A DNA stretch of 11,931 nt from Actinobacteria bacterium UBA3120 (lineage in GTDB: Bacteria; Actinomycetota; Actinomycetes; S36-B12). The notes below the pieces were generated by a model. That model saw nothing but the letters and a program-made list of their open reading frames with translations, had not been told where the DNA came from and ran no database searches. Where the stretch lies: assembly GCA_002365735.1 (NCBI GenBank), contig DEZY01000127.1:1-11931 (forward strand). Reading direction: 5' to 3'. Shown piece by piece: positions 1-11,838 of the stretch. Both the position numbers and the translations under genes were made by a program. The first letter of the stretch is position 1. Every line of letters begins with the position of its first letter.

Positions 1-1178
1 GCGAGCGAGCCACCCAAGATCGTGATTCCGCCACTCGTGGCTATTGCGTTCTTGGAGGCATGCAAAATATCCCCATCAGGATCCGGCGGGTTGATATCGC
101 TGAGGTTCTCGGCCATGGTTTTACCTGTAACTGTGAGCGCGTCTCCATGAATTAACCCAGCATCAAGGAGGGCACGCAAGATCACCGGGACGCCGCCCAC
201 ACGATCGACGTCGCTCATGACGTACCTGCCAAATGGCTTTACGTCCGCGAGCAGTGGCACTTTGGAGCCGATTCGATGAAAATCTTCCAGGTGCAACTCA
301 ACTTCAGCCTCGTGAGCGATTGCCAAAAGATGCAGTACCGCATTTGTCGACCCACCGAATGCCATGACAACAGCAATCGCATTTTCCAAAGATTGCCGGG
401 TAATGATGTCCCGGGTAGTGATTCCCTGTCGGATTAATTCAACAACAGCCTCACCGGAACGACGAGCAAATCCATCACGACGGCGATCAACGGCGGGTGG
501 CGCAGCCGAACCTGGTAGTGACATGCCCATTGCCTCGGCAGCACTCGCCATTGTGTTGGCCGTAAACATACCGCCGCACGCCCCTTCACCCGGGCAAATT
601 GCACGTTCAATTCGATCAACATCTTCGCGCGACATCAGCCCACGTGCGCACGCACCAACGGCTTCGAATGCATCAATGATGGTGACGTCTTTCTCGGTGC
701 CATCGGAAAGTTTCACGTGTCCGGGCAAAATTGATCCGGCGTATACGAAAACCGAGGCCACGTCAATCCGAGCAGACGCCATCAGCATTCCGGGTAGCGA
801 CTTATCACAGCCAGCAAAGGTGACCATTCCGTCAAGACGCTCGGCTTGCATTACCGCCTCAACCGAATCCGCGATAATTTCTCGACTTGGGAGTGAAAAG
901 TGCATACCTTCGTGACCCATTGAGATGCCGTCTGACACTGAAATCGTGCCGAATTGCATGGGGAATCCGCCGCCAGCGTGTACACCCTCTTTGGCCGCTA
1001 GCGATAAGCGATCCAAGGACAGGTTGCACGGAGTGATCTCATTCCAACTCGATGCAATTCCGATCTGCGGTTTCGGGAAGTCTTGATCTGACATGCCAAC
1101 GGCTCGCAGCATGCCGCGGGCCGCAGCACGCTCTAGTCCGTCGGTTACTTCGCTGCTGCGAGGCTTCATATTTACCAT
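1..1178 (-). CDS. ilvD: Dihydroxy-acid dehydratase, N-terminal 392 codons (3' end cut by window edge)
   Basis: IlvD dehydrates 2,3-dihydroxy-isovalerate and 2,3-dihydroxy-3-methylvalerate to the 2-oxo acids, the third step of valine/isoleucine synthesis in the cytoplasm, using an Fe-S cluster and Mg2+. The reading frame stays open from ATG at 1178 to the edge. The three cluster cysteines of the family are visible: C51 (ITPCN), C124 (AGCDKS) and C201 (GACGGM). The likely metal ligands are D83 ([12 protein letters not shown]) and K126 next to C124. About 170 residues of the usual roughly 560-residue enzyme lie outside the window. The start cannot lie further upstream because the gatB TAA (1188-1190) is in the same frame; the alternative is ATG at 1169. 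The AAAGGA ribosome site (1192-1197) lies inside the gatB end, 13 bases before the ATG, a rather long spacing. The gap to gatB is nine bases, so the two are probably cotranscribed. Whether the cluster is [2Fe-2S] or [4Fe-4S] is not shown by sequence; the short actinobacterial form is known to be [2Fe-2S] in M. tuberculosis. Confidence 0.96.
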   Translation of the reverse strand, partial: MVNMKPRSSEVTDGLERAAARGMLRAVGMSDQDFPKPQIGIASSWNEITPCNLSLDRLSLAAKEGVHAGGGFPMQFGTISVSDGISMGHEGMHFSLPSREIIADSVEAVMQAERLDGMVTFAGCDKSLPGMLMASARIDVASVFVYAGSILPGHVKLSDGTEKDVTIIDAFEAVGACARGLMSREDVDRIERAICPGEGACGGMFTANTMASAAEAMGMSLPGSAAPPAVDRRRDGFARRSGEAVVELIRQGITTRDIITRQSLENAIAVVMAFGGSTNAVLHLLAIAHEAEVELHLEDFHRIGSKVPLLADVKPFGRYVMSDVDRVGGVPVILRALLDAGLIHGDALTVTGKTMAENLSDINPPDPDGDILHASKNAIATSGGITILGGSL

Positions 1179-1187
1179 GTGAGGATG

Positions 1188-2687
1188 TTATTCCTTTACT
1201 CCGAGTTGTTCCAATAGCAAGGTGCGAACCTTCGCCGCATCTGCCTGACCTTTCGTAGCTTTCATAACCGCACCAACTATTGCACCGGCAGCAGCCACTT
1301 TGCCGCTTTTGATCTTTTCCGCGATATCGGGAGATTCGCTCAAAGCCTGATTTATTGCCTCCACAAGCAAATTGTCGTCACTCACCACGACAAGGCCACG
1401 CCCACTAATGACTTCGGTGACATTTCCTTCACCCTCAAGTAAACCCTCAAATACGGAGCGGGCCATTTTGTCGGTGAGGACACCTTCAGAAATTAGACCT
1501 TCGATTTGGGCAATATCGGCAGGGGTGACCGTAAGTTCTTCCAGTTCGCAATCGCGCTCATTTGCAACCCGAGTGAGCTCTCCGGTCCACCATTTTCGAG
1601 CGGCGGAAGGCTGCACCCCGGCGTCAATTGAAGCGACAATCAACTCTAGTGCGCCAGCATTGACCAGGCTCTGCATGTCAAACTCGCTAATTCCCCAATC
1701 ATTTTGCAAACGCGCACGTCTCACCGATGGAACCTCAGGCAAAGTCCCACGCAGTTGTTCAATCCACGATTCACTCGGCGCCACGGGCACGAGATCCGGC
1801 TCTGGAAAATACCGGTAATCCTCGGCTTCTTCCTTTGAACGCCCCGAAGTGGTGTCTCCGGTCTCTTCATTGAAGTGCCGGGTTTCCAAGATGATCCGCT
1901 GGTCGGCTCGCAGTTGATCCGCTTGGCGCAACATTTCAGTGCGCACAGCGCGCTCCACAGACCGTAGTGAGTTGACGTTTTTCGTTTCGGTTCGAGTGCC
2001 CCACTCTTCGCCTGGCCGACTCAACGACACGTTGACATCGCATCGCAGGGACCCTTCCTCCATTCGTACATCCGATACACCAAGCGCCCGCATGAGATCC
2101 CGCAGTTCTGATACGTACGCCTTAGCAATTTCTGGGGCCAACTCTCCTGTTCCTAAAATTGGCTTAGTGACAACCTCGATCAAGGGAATACCTGCACGGT
2201 TGTAGTCGACGAGAGAATGCGTTGCACCATGAATTCGACCCGCCCCACCGGCATGTAAGAGTTTGCCGGTGTCCTCTTCCATGTGAACGCGCTCGATCTC
2301 GACTCGAAACACTTGAGGGCCGTTCTCGGTGGGAACAGTGACATCAAGATAACCGTCACTGCAGAGGGGCTCGTCGTATTGAGAGATTTGATAGTTTTTT
2401 GGCATGTCAGGATAGAAATAGTTCTTTCGCGCGAATCGACACCACGGCGCGATCGAGCAATTCAAGGCCAAGCCCATCCGGATCGTTGATTCAACGGCAG
2501 CCCGGTTCACAACCGGCATGCTGCCTGGCAACCCAAGACATACTGGACACACGTGGGTGTTGGGATCGCCACCGAATTGCGCAGAACACGAGCAAAACAT
2601 TTTGGAGTTGGTTCCCAACTCAATATGCGTTTCGAGCCCGATAATCGGCTCAAATTCAGCAATTACAGCTTGATATTCCGATGTCAT
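1188..2687 (-). CDS. gatB: Aspartyl/glutamyl-tRNA amidotransferase subunit B
   Basis: GatB is the tRNA-binding and kinase subunit of GatCAB. It phosphorylates the misacylated Glu (or Asp) on tRNA-Gln (or tRNA-Asn), and ammonia from GatA then completes the amide. The 499-residue product has the family opening GLETHIEL (17-24) and four zinc-type cysteines C32, C34, C47 and C50 (FCSC...CPVC). It also has the highly conserved block [21 protein letters not shown], of which residues 88-107 form the core, and a C-terminal GatB/YqeY tail domain (about 350-499) that contacts the tRNA elbow. Length matches the family (about 475-510). The frame is open upstream to 2858, but ATG at 2687 is chosen: it gives the expected N-terminus (MTSEYQ) and its ATGA overlaps the gatA stop by four bases. 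That overlap suggests translational coupling and equal stoichiometry. Confidence 0.97.
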   Translation of the reverse strand: MTSEYQAVIAEFEPIIGLETHIELGTNSKMFCSCSAQFGGDPNTHVCPVCLGLPGSMPVVNRAAVESTIRMGLALNCSIAPWCRFARKNYFYPDMPKNYQISQYDEPLCSDGYLDVTVPTENGPQVFRVEIERVHMEEDTGKLLHAGGAGRIHGATHSLVDYNRAGIPLIEVVTKPILGTGELAPEIAKAYVSELRDLMRALGVSDVRMEEGSLRCDVNVSLSRPGEEWGTRTETKNVNSLRSVERAVRTEMLRQADQLRADQRIILETRHFNEETGDTTSGRSKEEAEDYRYFPEPDLVPVAPSESWIEQLRGTLPEVPSVRRARLQNDWGISEFDMQSLVNAGALELIVASIDAGVQPSAARKWWTGELTRVANERDCELEELTVTPADIAQIEGLISEGVLTDKMARSVFEGLLEGEGNVTEVISGRGLVVVSDDNLLVEAINQALSESPDIAEKIKSGKVAAAGAIVGAVMKATKGQADAAKVRTLLLEQLGVKE

Positions 2688-4177
2688 AGTGTCGGAGCCT
2701 CCGAGATCAAGAGCCCACCCCAGCGATCGGCCAGTGCGCTTTCCAGTGCGGACCCAACTTGGTACAACAAATGATCTGCCATAGGAGGAGCGATTATCTG
2801 CAACCCAACCGGTAGCCCGTCTTCTGGGGCACGACCAATAGGAAGTGACATGGCGCAATTTCCCGCCAAGTTCACCGGGATGGTTGCTATATCGTTGAGA
2901 TACATGGCAAGTGGGTCGTCAAGTTTTTCACCAATCTTAAAGGCGGTGGTTGGTGCAGTCGGTGAAACCAAGACGTCAACATGGGAAAATGCATCGGCAA
3001 AATCACGAGTGATTAATGTGCGAATCCGTTGCGCTTGGCCGTAATAAGCGTCGTAGTATCCACTGGATAGGGCGTAAGTACCTAGCATGATACGTCGCTT
3101 TACCTCGGCGCCGAACCCTTTTTCGCGGGTTGCGCTCATCACTTCTTCTACGCTGCGATCCTTGCCGTCGTCTTCGCGAATTCCGAACCGCATACCGTCA
3201 AAACGCGCAAGGTTGCTGGAAGCTTCCGAGGGAAGGATCAAGTAGTAAGCGCCAAGCGCATACTCGAAATGGGGACAGGACACTTCAATGACTTCCGCGC
3301 CTAACTCAGTCAAAATCTCAAGTGACTGATTAAAACGCTCAAGCACCCCCGCTTGGAAACCCTCACCTTTGAGTTCCTTAATTACTCCAATTTTCATGCC
3401 ACGCACATCAGCCTTCAATGCCGCCGCTACGACATCAGGAACGGGCTCATTAATTGACGTTGAGTCGCGGGGATCATGGCCCGCGATGACAGCGTGCAAC
3501 AAAGCCGTGTCCATTACGTCGCGCGCACATGGGCCTGCCTGATCCAACGAGGAAGCCAAAGCCACGATTCCGTACCTAGAGACACCCCCGTAAGTGGGCT
3601 TCACCCCCACAGTTCCCGTAAGCGCCGCTGGCTGCCGAATAGAGCCACCGGTGTCAGTTCCAATCGCCATTGGTGATTCGAAGCTGGCAACCGCCGCTGC
3701 GGAGCCCCCTCCAGATCCGCCCGGAATTCGCGTAAGGTCCCATGGATTATGTGTGGGGCCGTAGCCACTGTGCTCTGTTGACGAGCCCATGGCGAACTCA
3801 TCCATGTTCGTTTTGCCCAAAGATACAACGCCAGCGGCATTGAGCTTGTCCACAATTGTTGCGTTATATGGGGGTCGCCAACCCTCGAGAATGCGCGAGC
3901 CGCAGGTTGTGGGAACACCCTTCGTGGCGAGTAGGTCTTTCAGAGCGATCGGGACACCTGCTAGCGGGGACGACAACTCTCCCTTGGCCAACTGCTGATC
4001 AACTTCGCGAGCTCGCGCGATTGATGATTCACGATCAACGTGAAGAAATGCGCGAACGCGCTCGTCAACCTGGGAAATCCGATCAAGATGCGCCCTGGTC
4101 ACTTCTTCACTCGACACCTCTTTGCGGGCAATTGCCGAAGCCAATGTTGCCGCGCTTTGGCGCGTCAAATCACTCAT
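2684..4177 (-). CDS. gatA: Aspartyl/glutamyl-tRNA amidotransferase subunit A
   Basis: GatA is the amidase-signature glutaminase that releases ammonia from glutamine and channels it to GatB. The 497-residue sequence contains the whole Ser-cisSer-Lys triad: K80 (ALKD), S155 (PGGSGGGSA) and nucleophile S179 ([11 protein letters not shown]). These match the positions known for Staphylococcus aureus GatA (K79, S154, S178) with an offset of one. The amidase-signature fold spans nearly the whole protein, and the C-terminus ([10 protein letters not shown], then the final helix) is complete. The ATG at 4177 overlaps the gatC stop as ATGA, and its own TGA overlaps the gatB ATG, so all three subunits are probably translationally coupled. 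A free-standing amidase is unlikely given the gatC and gatB neighbours. Confidence 0.98.
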   Translation of the reverse strand: MSDLTRQSAATLASAIARKEVSSEEVTRAHLDRISQVDERVRAFLHVDRESSIARAREVDQQLAKGELSSPLAGVPIALKDLLATKGVPTTCGSRILEGWRPPYNATIVDKLNAAGVVSLGKTNMDEFAMGSSTEHSGYGPTHNPWDLTRIPGGSGGGSAAAVASFESPMAIGTDTGGSIRQPAALTGTVGVKPTYGGVSRYGIVALASSLDQAGPCARDVMDTALLHAVIAGHDPRDSTSINEPVPDVVAAALKADVRGMKIGVIKELKGEGFQAGVLERFNQSLEILTELGAEVIEVSCPHFEYALGAYYLILPSEASSNLARFDGMRFGIREDDGKDRSVEEVMSATREKGFGAEVKRRIMLGTYALSSGYYDAYYGQAQRIRTLITRDFADAFSHVDVLVSPTAPTTAFKIGEKLDDPLAMYLNDIATIPVNLAGNCAMSLPIGRAPEDGLPVGLQIIAPPMADHLLYQVGSALESALADRWGGLLISEAPTL

Positions 4178-4479
4178 CCGGGTTCACCCAAAATCCTTGG
4201 GACCCTGAAGCGATCATCTTCAAAGGACGGGGCTCCGCTAGCAAAGTCACCAATTTCAAGTCCCCGAACGGCGATGTCTTCCCGGTACACATTTTCCATC
4301 GGGATCGGGTGAGACGTGGGCGGAATATGGTCAGCGGCAACGACACTAATTGAGGTGATCGCACCCAAAATTTGCTCAAGTTGCAGTGTGTAATGCTCGA
4401 CTTCTTCTGAGGAAAGCTCTAACCGAGCCAACTTCCCTAAATGCTTCACTTGCTCAGCATCAATTCCACCTTGGCCCAT
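4174..4479 (-). CDS. gatC: Aspartyl/glutamyl-tRNA amidotransferase subunit C
   Basis: GatC is the small belt subunit that wraps the GatA-GatB interface and stabilises the amidotransferase. The 101-residue product shows the typical N-terminal helix pattern [21 protein letters not shown] (about residues 6-26) and the C-terminal segment with REDIAVRG and a closing [11 protein letters not shown], as expected for the family (about 95-105 residues). ATG at 4479 is the chosen start. The only purine-rich site, AGGA, ends one base before the ATG, which is too close for a standard ribosome site, so initiation may depend on translation arriving from ligA, whose stop is 26 bases upstream, or on a downstream GTG at codon 11. 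The 3' end overlaps gatA by four bases. Confidence 0.94.
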   Translation of the reverse strand: MGQGGIDAEQVKHLGKLARLELSSEEVEHYTLQLEQILGAITSISVVAADHIPPTSHPIPMENVYREDIAVRGLEIGDFASGAPSFEDDRFRVPRILGEPG

Positions 4480-7675
<3,196 letters not shown>

Positions 7676-7677
7676 AA

Positions 7678-8790
7678 TTACACACCAGTCTTGGAGGCAT
7701 GCTGCCCCACGCGGTTTGTGCTGGCAACGGTGGCCGAGCCCAAGACTTTCGTTCCCACATAGATGACTGCTGCTTGACCGGGGGCCAGCCCTCGAATGGG
7801 CTCATACAAATCAATGTGAAGTTCACCGCCAACGACGCGAGCACTCGCCGGAACCGGCTCAGCATGTGCACGAACTTGCGCACTCACTTCAATTGGCTCA
7901 ACTCCGAGTGGAGCTCCAGCCCAAATTGGATTGATGGCGCAAATGAAGTCGACGTCAAGTAACTCAGGCGCCCCCACCATGACGGTGCCACTCTCTCGAT
8001 CAATGTCAACAACGTACCGCGGGGCTCCGTCTTCAGCGGGTACAGTCAAATTGAGTCCGCGCCGTTGTCCAATGGTCACCGTGAACGTGCCACTGTGTTG
8101 GCCCAACACCTCACCCGTTGTTGCATCGGTTATGTCACCAGGCTGCTCACCAAGCTTGCGCACCAGGTACCCGGCCGTATCGCCATCAGGGATAAAGCAA
8201 ATATCGTGGCTATCTGGCTTTTTGGCGGTGATAAGATCGCGTTCGAGGGCTTCTTCCCTGATCTGAACTTTCGTTTCTCCCCCGAGAGGAAAAAGCGAAT
8301 GCGCGAGTTGCTCCTGCGTCAAAACTCCCAGCACATAAGACTGATCTTTGAGCGGATCAATCGCGCGATGCAGTTCGACTCCACCCGGTCCATGCTCGAT
8401 CTGGGCGTAGTGCCCGGTCGCGACTGCATCGAAACCTAAGGCGAGGGCGCGATCAAGGACGGCGCTAAATTTGATTTTTTCGTTACAGCGCAGACATGGG
8501 TTAGGAGTTCTTCCTTGCTCATATTCAGAGTGAAAGTTATCCATCACGCTTTCGGCGAATTCCGTGGAGAAGTCCCAGACATAAAATGGGATTCCGAGCT
8601 TGTCTGCAACCCGTCGAGCATCTCGAGCGTCATCGAGGGTGCAGCACCCACGACCTTTCCCGTTCGAGTCCGTTCGAGACAATGCAAGGTGGATTCCCAC
8701 AACTTCATGGCCTTGATCAATCATCCGCGCCGTTGCCACAGAAGAGTCGACGCCGCCACTCATTGCTGATATCACTCGAAGCCTGCTCAT
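7678..8790 (-). CDS. mnmA: tRNA-specific 2-thiouridylase MnmA
   Basis: MnmA activates C2 of U34 with ATP and inserts sulfur, giving s2U in tRNA-Gln, tRNA-Glu and tRNA-Lys. The 370-residue product has the PP-loop SGGVDSS (11-17) and the catalytic pair C99 (NPCLRCN) and C198 (DICFIPDG), which correspond to the nucleophile and persulfide cysteines of E. coli MnmA (C102, C199). A TGHYAQ motif (125-130), the central TIGQRRGL domain and a C-terminal beta barrel (about 285-360) follow. C49-C50 and C102 are extra cysteines whose role is unclear. ATG at 8790 overlaps the desulfurase stop as ATGA, pointing to translational coupling with its sulfur donor. No tusA/tusBCDE-like relay genes are nearby. Confidence 0.97.
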   Translation of the reverse strand: MSRLRVISAMSGGVDSSVATARMIDQGHEVVGIHLALSRTDSNGKGRGCCTLDDARDARRVADKLGIPFYVWDFSTEFAESVMDNFHSEYEQGRTPNPCLRCNEKIKFSAVLDRALALGFDAVATGHYAQIEHGPGGVELHRAIDPLKDQSYVLGVLTQEQLAHSLFPLGGETKVQIREEALERDLITAKKPDSHDICFIPDGDTAGYLVRKLGEQPGDITDATTGEVLGQHSGTFTVTIGQRRGLNLTVPAEDGAPRYVVDIDRESGTVMVGAPELLDVDFICAINPIWAGAPLGVEPIEVSAQVRAHAEPVPASARVVGGELHIDLYEPIRGLAPGQAAVIYVGTKVLGSATVASTNRVGQHASKTGV

Positions 8791-9977
8791 GTGGACACCG
8801 ATCCTGCTCTCTTTGCGCGCTCAACAACACCTGGCAGCGCCTTCGCCAGATGGTCAATACCCTCTTTCGAGCTATCGCGACCCAAACTAAAGCGAAGCGA
8901 CGCTCGGGCAGTTTTTTCTGGAACCCCCATTGACAGTAAAACATGACTTGGCTCGGGGATACCCGCCGTACAAGCAGAACCCGTCGAGCAGTCGACACCG
9001 GCAGCATCAAGGAGCATCAGTAATGAGTCACCCTCGCAGCCAGGAAACGAAAAATGCGTGTTGTTGGGCAATCGCATTTCTCCGGGCGGTGGCCCGTTAA
9101 AGATCGCATCCGGTACCGCGCTAGTCACGGCGGACACGAGGTACTCCTGCAAGTCGCGCATCGCGGTCGCATGTTCATCCAACCGGGAAACCGAGTATTG
9201 CACGGCTACAGCAAAAGCTGCGATTGACGCGGGATCCAACGTTCCCGAACGAATTTCTCGCTCCTGCCCGCCGCCGTGTTGAATGGGTGTGAATTTGACG
9301 GCGGGGTCAACAATGAGAGCCCCTACCCCCACCGGTCCACCAATTTTATGACTACTAATTGTTACTGCAGCGGCATTGAGGGCACCCAAATCTAGTGGCA
9401 GTTGCCCAAGTGCCTGCACAGCATCGGTATGAAATGGTACGTCATATTTCCTACAGATACGGGCAAGCTCCTGAACGGGCTGAACTGCACCGATTTCATT
9501 ATTCGCCCACATGATGGAGACCAGTGCAACACCACCAGCCGCAAGTGCACTCTCTACATCTTCTGGGTTAACCCGCCCTTGTGCATCTGTGTTCAACAAT
9601 CTCACGTCCGCGTCCTCATGTGCACCCAGCCACACCACGGGATCAAGAACCGCGTGGTGTTCGATGCCACTAGTAACAACCGTCAGTGACTGCTTCTCTA
9701 ATTGTGCGCGGCGAGCCCAATACAAACCCTTGATAGCGAGGTTGTCCGACTCGGTGCCACCCCCTGTAAAAATTACAGCGGACGGCCGAGTGCCCAGATC
9801 CCCAGCAATTGACTCTCGAGATGATTCCACTACCTGCCGAGCTGCTCGCCCAGATGCGTGCAGACTTGACGCATTTCCCACCTGCTCAGAAACTTCTAGC
9901 CAGGCTGCTCGTGCCTGCGGCAACATCGAAGTAGTCGCTGCATGATCCAAATAGACGCGTTGCACAGTCACGAACAC
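8787..9977 (-). CDS. iscS: Cysteine desulfurase, IscS/NifS family
   Basis: This PLP enzyme turns cysteine into alanine and a protein-bound persulfide. The product, up to 396 residues, shows YLDHAATT (9-16), GGGTESDN (72-79), H108 (IEHHAV) stacking on PLP, and D185 and Q188 (HTDAVQALG). It also has PLP lysine K211 in SSHKIGGPVG and catalytic C336 in STGSACTAG. The cysteine lies in the loop typical of group I (IscS/NifS) enzymes rather than the SufS type. The start is uncertain: GTG codons lie in frame at 9977, 9971 and 9965. AGGT is spaced best for 9971, and all three precede the conserved YLDHAATT. No scaffold (IscU/SufU) or IscR lies beside it. The ATGA overlap with mnmA suggests tRNA thiolation is a main client, as for the Bacillus YrvO-MnmA pair. 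A broader Fe-S role, for example for IlvD, is possible. Confidence 0.95.
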   Translation of the reverse strand: MFVTVQRVYLDHAATTSMLPQARAAWLEVSEQVGNASSLHASGRAARQVVESSRESIAGDLGTRPSAVIFTGGGTESDNLAIKGLYWARRAQLEKQSLTVVTSGIEHHAVLDPVVWLGAHEDADVRLLNTDAQGRVNPEDVESALAAGGVALVSIMWANNEIGAVQPVQELARICRKYDVPFHTDAVQALGQLPLDLGALNAAAVTISSHKIGGPVGVGALIVDPAVKFTPIQHGGGQEREIRSGTLDPASIAAFAVAVQYSVSRLDEHATAMRDLQEYLVSAVTSAVPDAIFNGPPPGEMRLPNNTHFSFPGCEGDSLLMLLDAAGVDCSTGSACTAGIPEPSHVLLSMGVPEKTARASLRFSLGRDSSKEGIDHLAKALPGVVERAKRAGSVST

Positions 9978-9985
9978 TACCTAAC

Positions 9986-9999
9986 GCACCCAGCGGTGC
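9986..9999 (-). promoter_or_regulatory. Small stem-loop between etfA and the desulfurase gene
   Basis: The 30-base gap contains GCACC-GCTG-GGTGC on the transcribed strand, a perfect 5-base stem with a 4-base loop. No U run follows, so it is not a standard terminator. It could be an RNA-processing or attenuation site separating the etf and sulfur genes. It is short and could be chance. Confidence 0.25.
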
Positions 10000-10007
10000 A
10001 ATATCGG

Positions 10008-10961
10008 TTATTTGCGTGAGGTGATTTCCTCGGTCAACTGGGGCACGACCGTGAAGAGATCCCCCACGACGCCGTAGTCTGCCAGTTCGAAAATTGGCGC
10101 CTCAGGATCCTTATTTACCACGATTACTACCTTGGAGGTCTGCATACCGGCCCGATGTTGAATTGCGCCAGAGATTCCATTTGCAATGTACAGGGAAGGC
10201 GAAACGGTTTTGCCCGTCTGGCCTACTTGGAATTGATGTGGATACCAGCCTGCATCTGTGGCGGCGCGCGAGGCACCCACTGCTGCGCTGAGACTGTCCG
10301 CCAACGCTTCAATCACTGTGAAACCCTCTGCTCCGCCAACTCCTCGGCCACCGCTGACGACAATGTCTGCTTCTGCCAACTCGGGGCGGGCCCCTTTTTC
10401 TACCACACTTCGGGTCGTGACCGAAACTCGTTTCGCCGACTCGGAGATATCCATTGAAACCTCCTCAATCACTACGCTTGCCGCAGATTCGCTTGCTGCA
10501 ATCGAATTCGGTCGCACCGTAATGATCGGTGTCCCATGCGTTACCTTCGAATGCACAATTGTACTGCCGCCGAACACACTTTGAGTAGCTGTAGCGTCGG
10601 CTGCGATCTCTACCGCATCGGTAATGATTCCGCATCCAGACTTGATCGCGGCGCGGGCAGCTATTTCTTTTCCATCGGCGCTGGATGCCACCAAAACTGC
10701 TACAGGTTTCAGGGATTCAATGAGACTTGCCACGATTTCGGCGCCGGGTGCAACCGGGTGATCGATCACATCAGCGGAATCAGCCAGCAGGATTTTGGTG
10801 GCACCAAAGCTAGCCAGGGCCGCACTCGCAGTGTCACCAAGGCCGGGTCCCAGCCAAAGCACGACCGGTGACCCAAGCCCCCGAGCTGCAGTAATCAACT
10901 CAAAAGTTACTTTGCGAATCTCTGATTCATGGTGCTCGGCTAGTACTAGTACATCTGCCAC
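10008..10961 (-). CDS. etfA: Electron transfer flavoprotein alpha subunit
   Basis: EtfA binds FAD and, with EtfB, shuttles electrons from acyl-CoA and other flavin dehydrogenases toward the membrane quinone pool. The 317-residue product has an N-terminal ETF domain (about 1-185) and a C-terminal FAD-binding domain (about 195-317). The latter contains SGGRGVGG (203-210), GASRAATDAGWYP (229-241), QVGQTGKTVSPSLYIANG (245-262), ISGAIQH (263-269) and the VNKDPEAPIFELADYG end. Length is typical. The start is GTG at 10961, supported by a strong AAGGAG at 10968-10973 with six-base spacing. The gap to etfB is 33 bases, so the subunits are cotranscribed. No ETF-quinone oxidoreductase or acyl-CoA dehydrogenase is in the window, so the electron donors cannot be named. 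Confidence 0.97.
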   Translation of the reverse strand: MADVLVLAEHHESEIRKVTFELITAARGLGSPVVLWLGPGLGDTASAALASFGATKILLADSADVIDHPVAPGAEIVASLIESLKPVAVLVASSADGKEIAARAAIKSGCGIITDAVEIAADATATQSVFGGSTIVHSKVTHGTPIITVRPNSIAASESAASVVIEEVSMDISESAKRVSVTTRSVVEKGARPELAEADIVVSGGRGVGGAEGFTVIEALADSLSAAVGASRAATDAGWYPHQFQVGQTGKTVSPSLYIANGISGAIQHRAGMQTSKVVIVVNKDPEAPIFELADYGVVGDLFTVVPQLTEEITSRK

Positions 10962-10967
10962 GTCGCT

Positions 10968-10973
10968 CTCCTT
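10968..10973 (-). promoter_or_regulatory. Ribosome binding site of etfA
   Basis: AAGGAG on the transcribed strand, six bases before the GTG at 10961. It is one of the two strongest Shine-Dalgarno sites in the window and fixes the non-ATG start. Confidence 0.8.
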
Positions 10974-10994
10974 AACGGTCTTGGCTAAATATTT

Positions 10995-11774
10995 TTAGAT
11001 GAATTTGGAAGAAGTCAGGTAGTCGGCGATAGCGGTTCCGCCTGCGCCATCGTCGGTAACAACCACACCAGCTGCTTTTGGTGGTCGGTCCGCAAAGTCA
11101 GCAACAACGGACCAGGCAGCACCTGCACCCACCACTGCATTTTCTAGTCCCAGATCGGTCACCGACAAAATATCGACCGGTTTTTTCTTGGCCGCCATGA
11201 TTCCCTTAAATGAGGGGTAGCGCGGTTCGTTGATTTTCTCAACCACGCTTACCACTGCCGGCAATGAAGCGGATAGCGTGTCAAAACCGTAGTCTGTCAC
11301 GCGCTGCGCGGTCAGCGTTGTGCCAACTACTTCCACTTTCTGGGCGAAAGTGACTTGGGCCAAATCTAAGCGTTCAGCGACCATAGCCGGGATAACTGAC
11401 ATGCGGGCATCAGTTGACTCTGACCCAAAGAGAATCAAATCGAAGTCGCGTCCGGTGAGTGCCTTAGCCAACGCGGCCGAAGTCGCAACGGCGTCAGAGC
11501 CGGCTAGGTTTTCGTCGATAATGTGGATGCCTGCGTCCGCACCCATGCTGATCGCCTTTCGAAGGGTCTCAGAGGCGCGCTCTGGGCCCATGGTCACGAT
11601 CACGACCTCGCCGCCTTGTGCTTCAACAAGTTGCAAAGCCTGCTCAACCGCGTACTCATCAAGTTCATTGAGCACGCCGTCGGCACTCTCACGATCCAAA
11701 GTGGATGTATCGACTCTCAGTTTCTTTTCCGCCCACGTATCGGGGACCTGCTTGACACAGACAGCGATCTTCAC
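10995..11774 (-). CDS. etfB: Electron transfer flavoprotein beta subunit
   Basis: EtfB is the AMP-binding partner of EtfA and carries the loop that docks to client dehydrogenases. The 259-residue product begins MKIAVCVKQVPDT, includes LNELDEYAVEQAL (35-47), VTMGPERASETLRKAISMGA (60-79), the nucleotide-loop motif GSESTDA (117-123) and the ETF-beta signature EKINEPRYPSFKGIMAAKKK (179-198). All are standard for non-bifurcating actinobacterial ETF as far as I can recall. The start is GTG at 11774, supported by AAAGGAG at 11783-11789 with eight-base spacing. It is the first gene of the run, so the promoter region at 11775-11906 probably drives the whole operon. Position 189 is Phe where human ETF-beta has the docking Leu195. 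Confidence 0.97.
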   Translation of the reverse strand: MKIAVCVKQVPDTWAEKKLRVDTSTLDRESADGVLNELDEYAVEQALQLVEAQGGEVVIVTMGPERASETLRKAISMGADAGIHIIDENLAGSDAVATSAALAKALTGRDFDLILFGSESTDARMSVIPAMVAERLDLAQVTFAQKVEVVGTTLTAQRVTDYGFDTLSASLPAVVSVVEKINEPRYPSFKGIMAAKKKPVDILSVTDLGLENAVVGAGAAWSVVADFADRPPKAAGVVVTDDGAGGTAIADYLTSSKFI

Positions 11775-11782
11775 GGGTACAA

Positions 11783-11789
11783 CTCCTTT
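11783..11789 (-). promoter_or_regulatory. Ribosome binding site of etfB
   Basis: AAAGGAG on the transcribed strand, eight bases before the GTG at 11774. It supports this non-ATG start and makes the etfB mRNA a leadered transcript. Confidence 0.8.
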
Positions 11790-11808
11790 GTCAGAAACAT
11801 GCGCACGA

Positions 11809-11819
11809 AAATTAGGGTA
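11809..11819 (-). promoter_or_regulatory. Candidate -10 region for the etfB-to-ilvD operon
   Basis: Two overlapping TANNNT-type hexamers occur on the minus strand: TACCCT (11819 to 11814) and TAATTT (11814 to 11809). Transcription from the first would begin near 11807 and leave a leader of about 30 bases before the etfB GTG. No good -35 match is seen 16-18 bases upstream, where the sequence is close to AACATA/TAACAT. That is common for actinobacterial promoters but weakens the call. Confidence 0.35.
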
Positions 11820-11838
11820 ATGGCGTGACTCGACACTA

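Noticed and set aside
364..915. Plus-strand open frame of 183 codons
   Set aside because: It lies entirely opposite ilvD, whose conserved motifs are intact. The translation is low-complexity Ser/Arg/Ala-rich with no recognisable domain, typical of an antisense shadow.
2688..2858. Upstream extension of the gatB frame by 57 codons
   Set aside because: It overlaps the gatA coding end and adds a non-conserved sequence. GatB proteins begin shortly before the GLETHIEL motif, and ATG at 2687 forms an ATGA overlap.
3856..4353. Plus-strand open frame of 165 codons
   Set aside because: It is antisense to the gatA 5' end and gatC, has no family features, and the minus strand is clearly coding.
11320..11820. 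Plus-strand open frame of 166 codons reaching into the etfB upstream region
   Set aside because: It mirrors etfB, has no recognisable domain, and its end would occupy the etfB ribosome site and promoter region.
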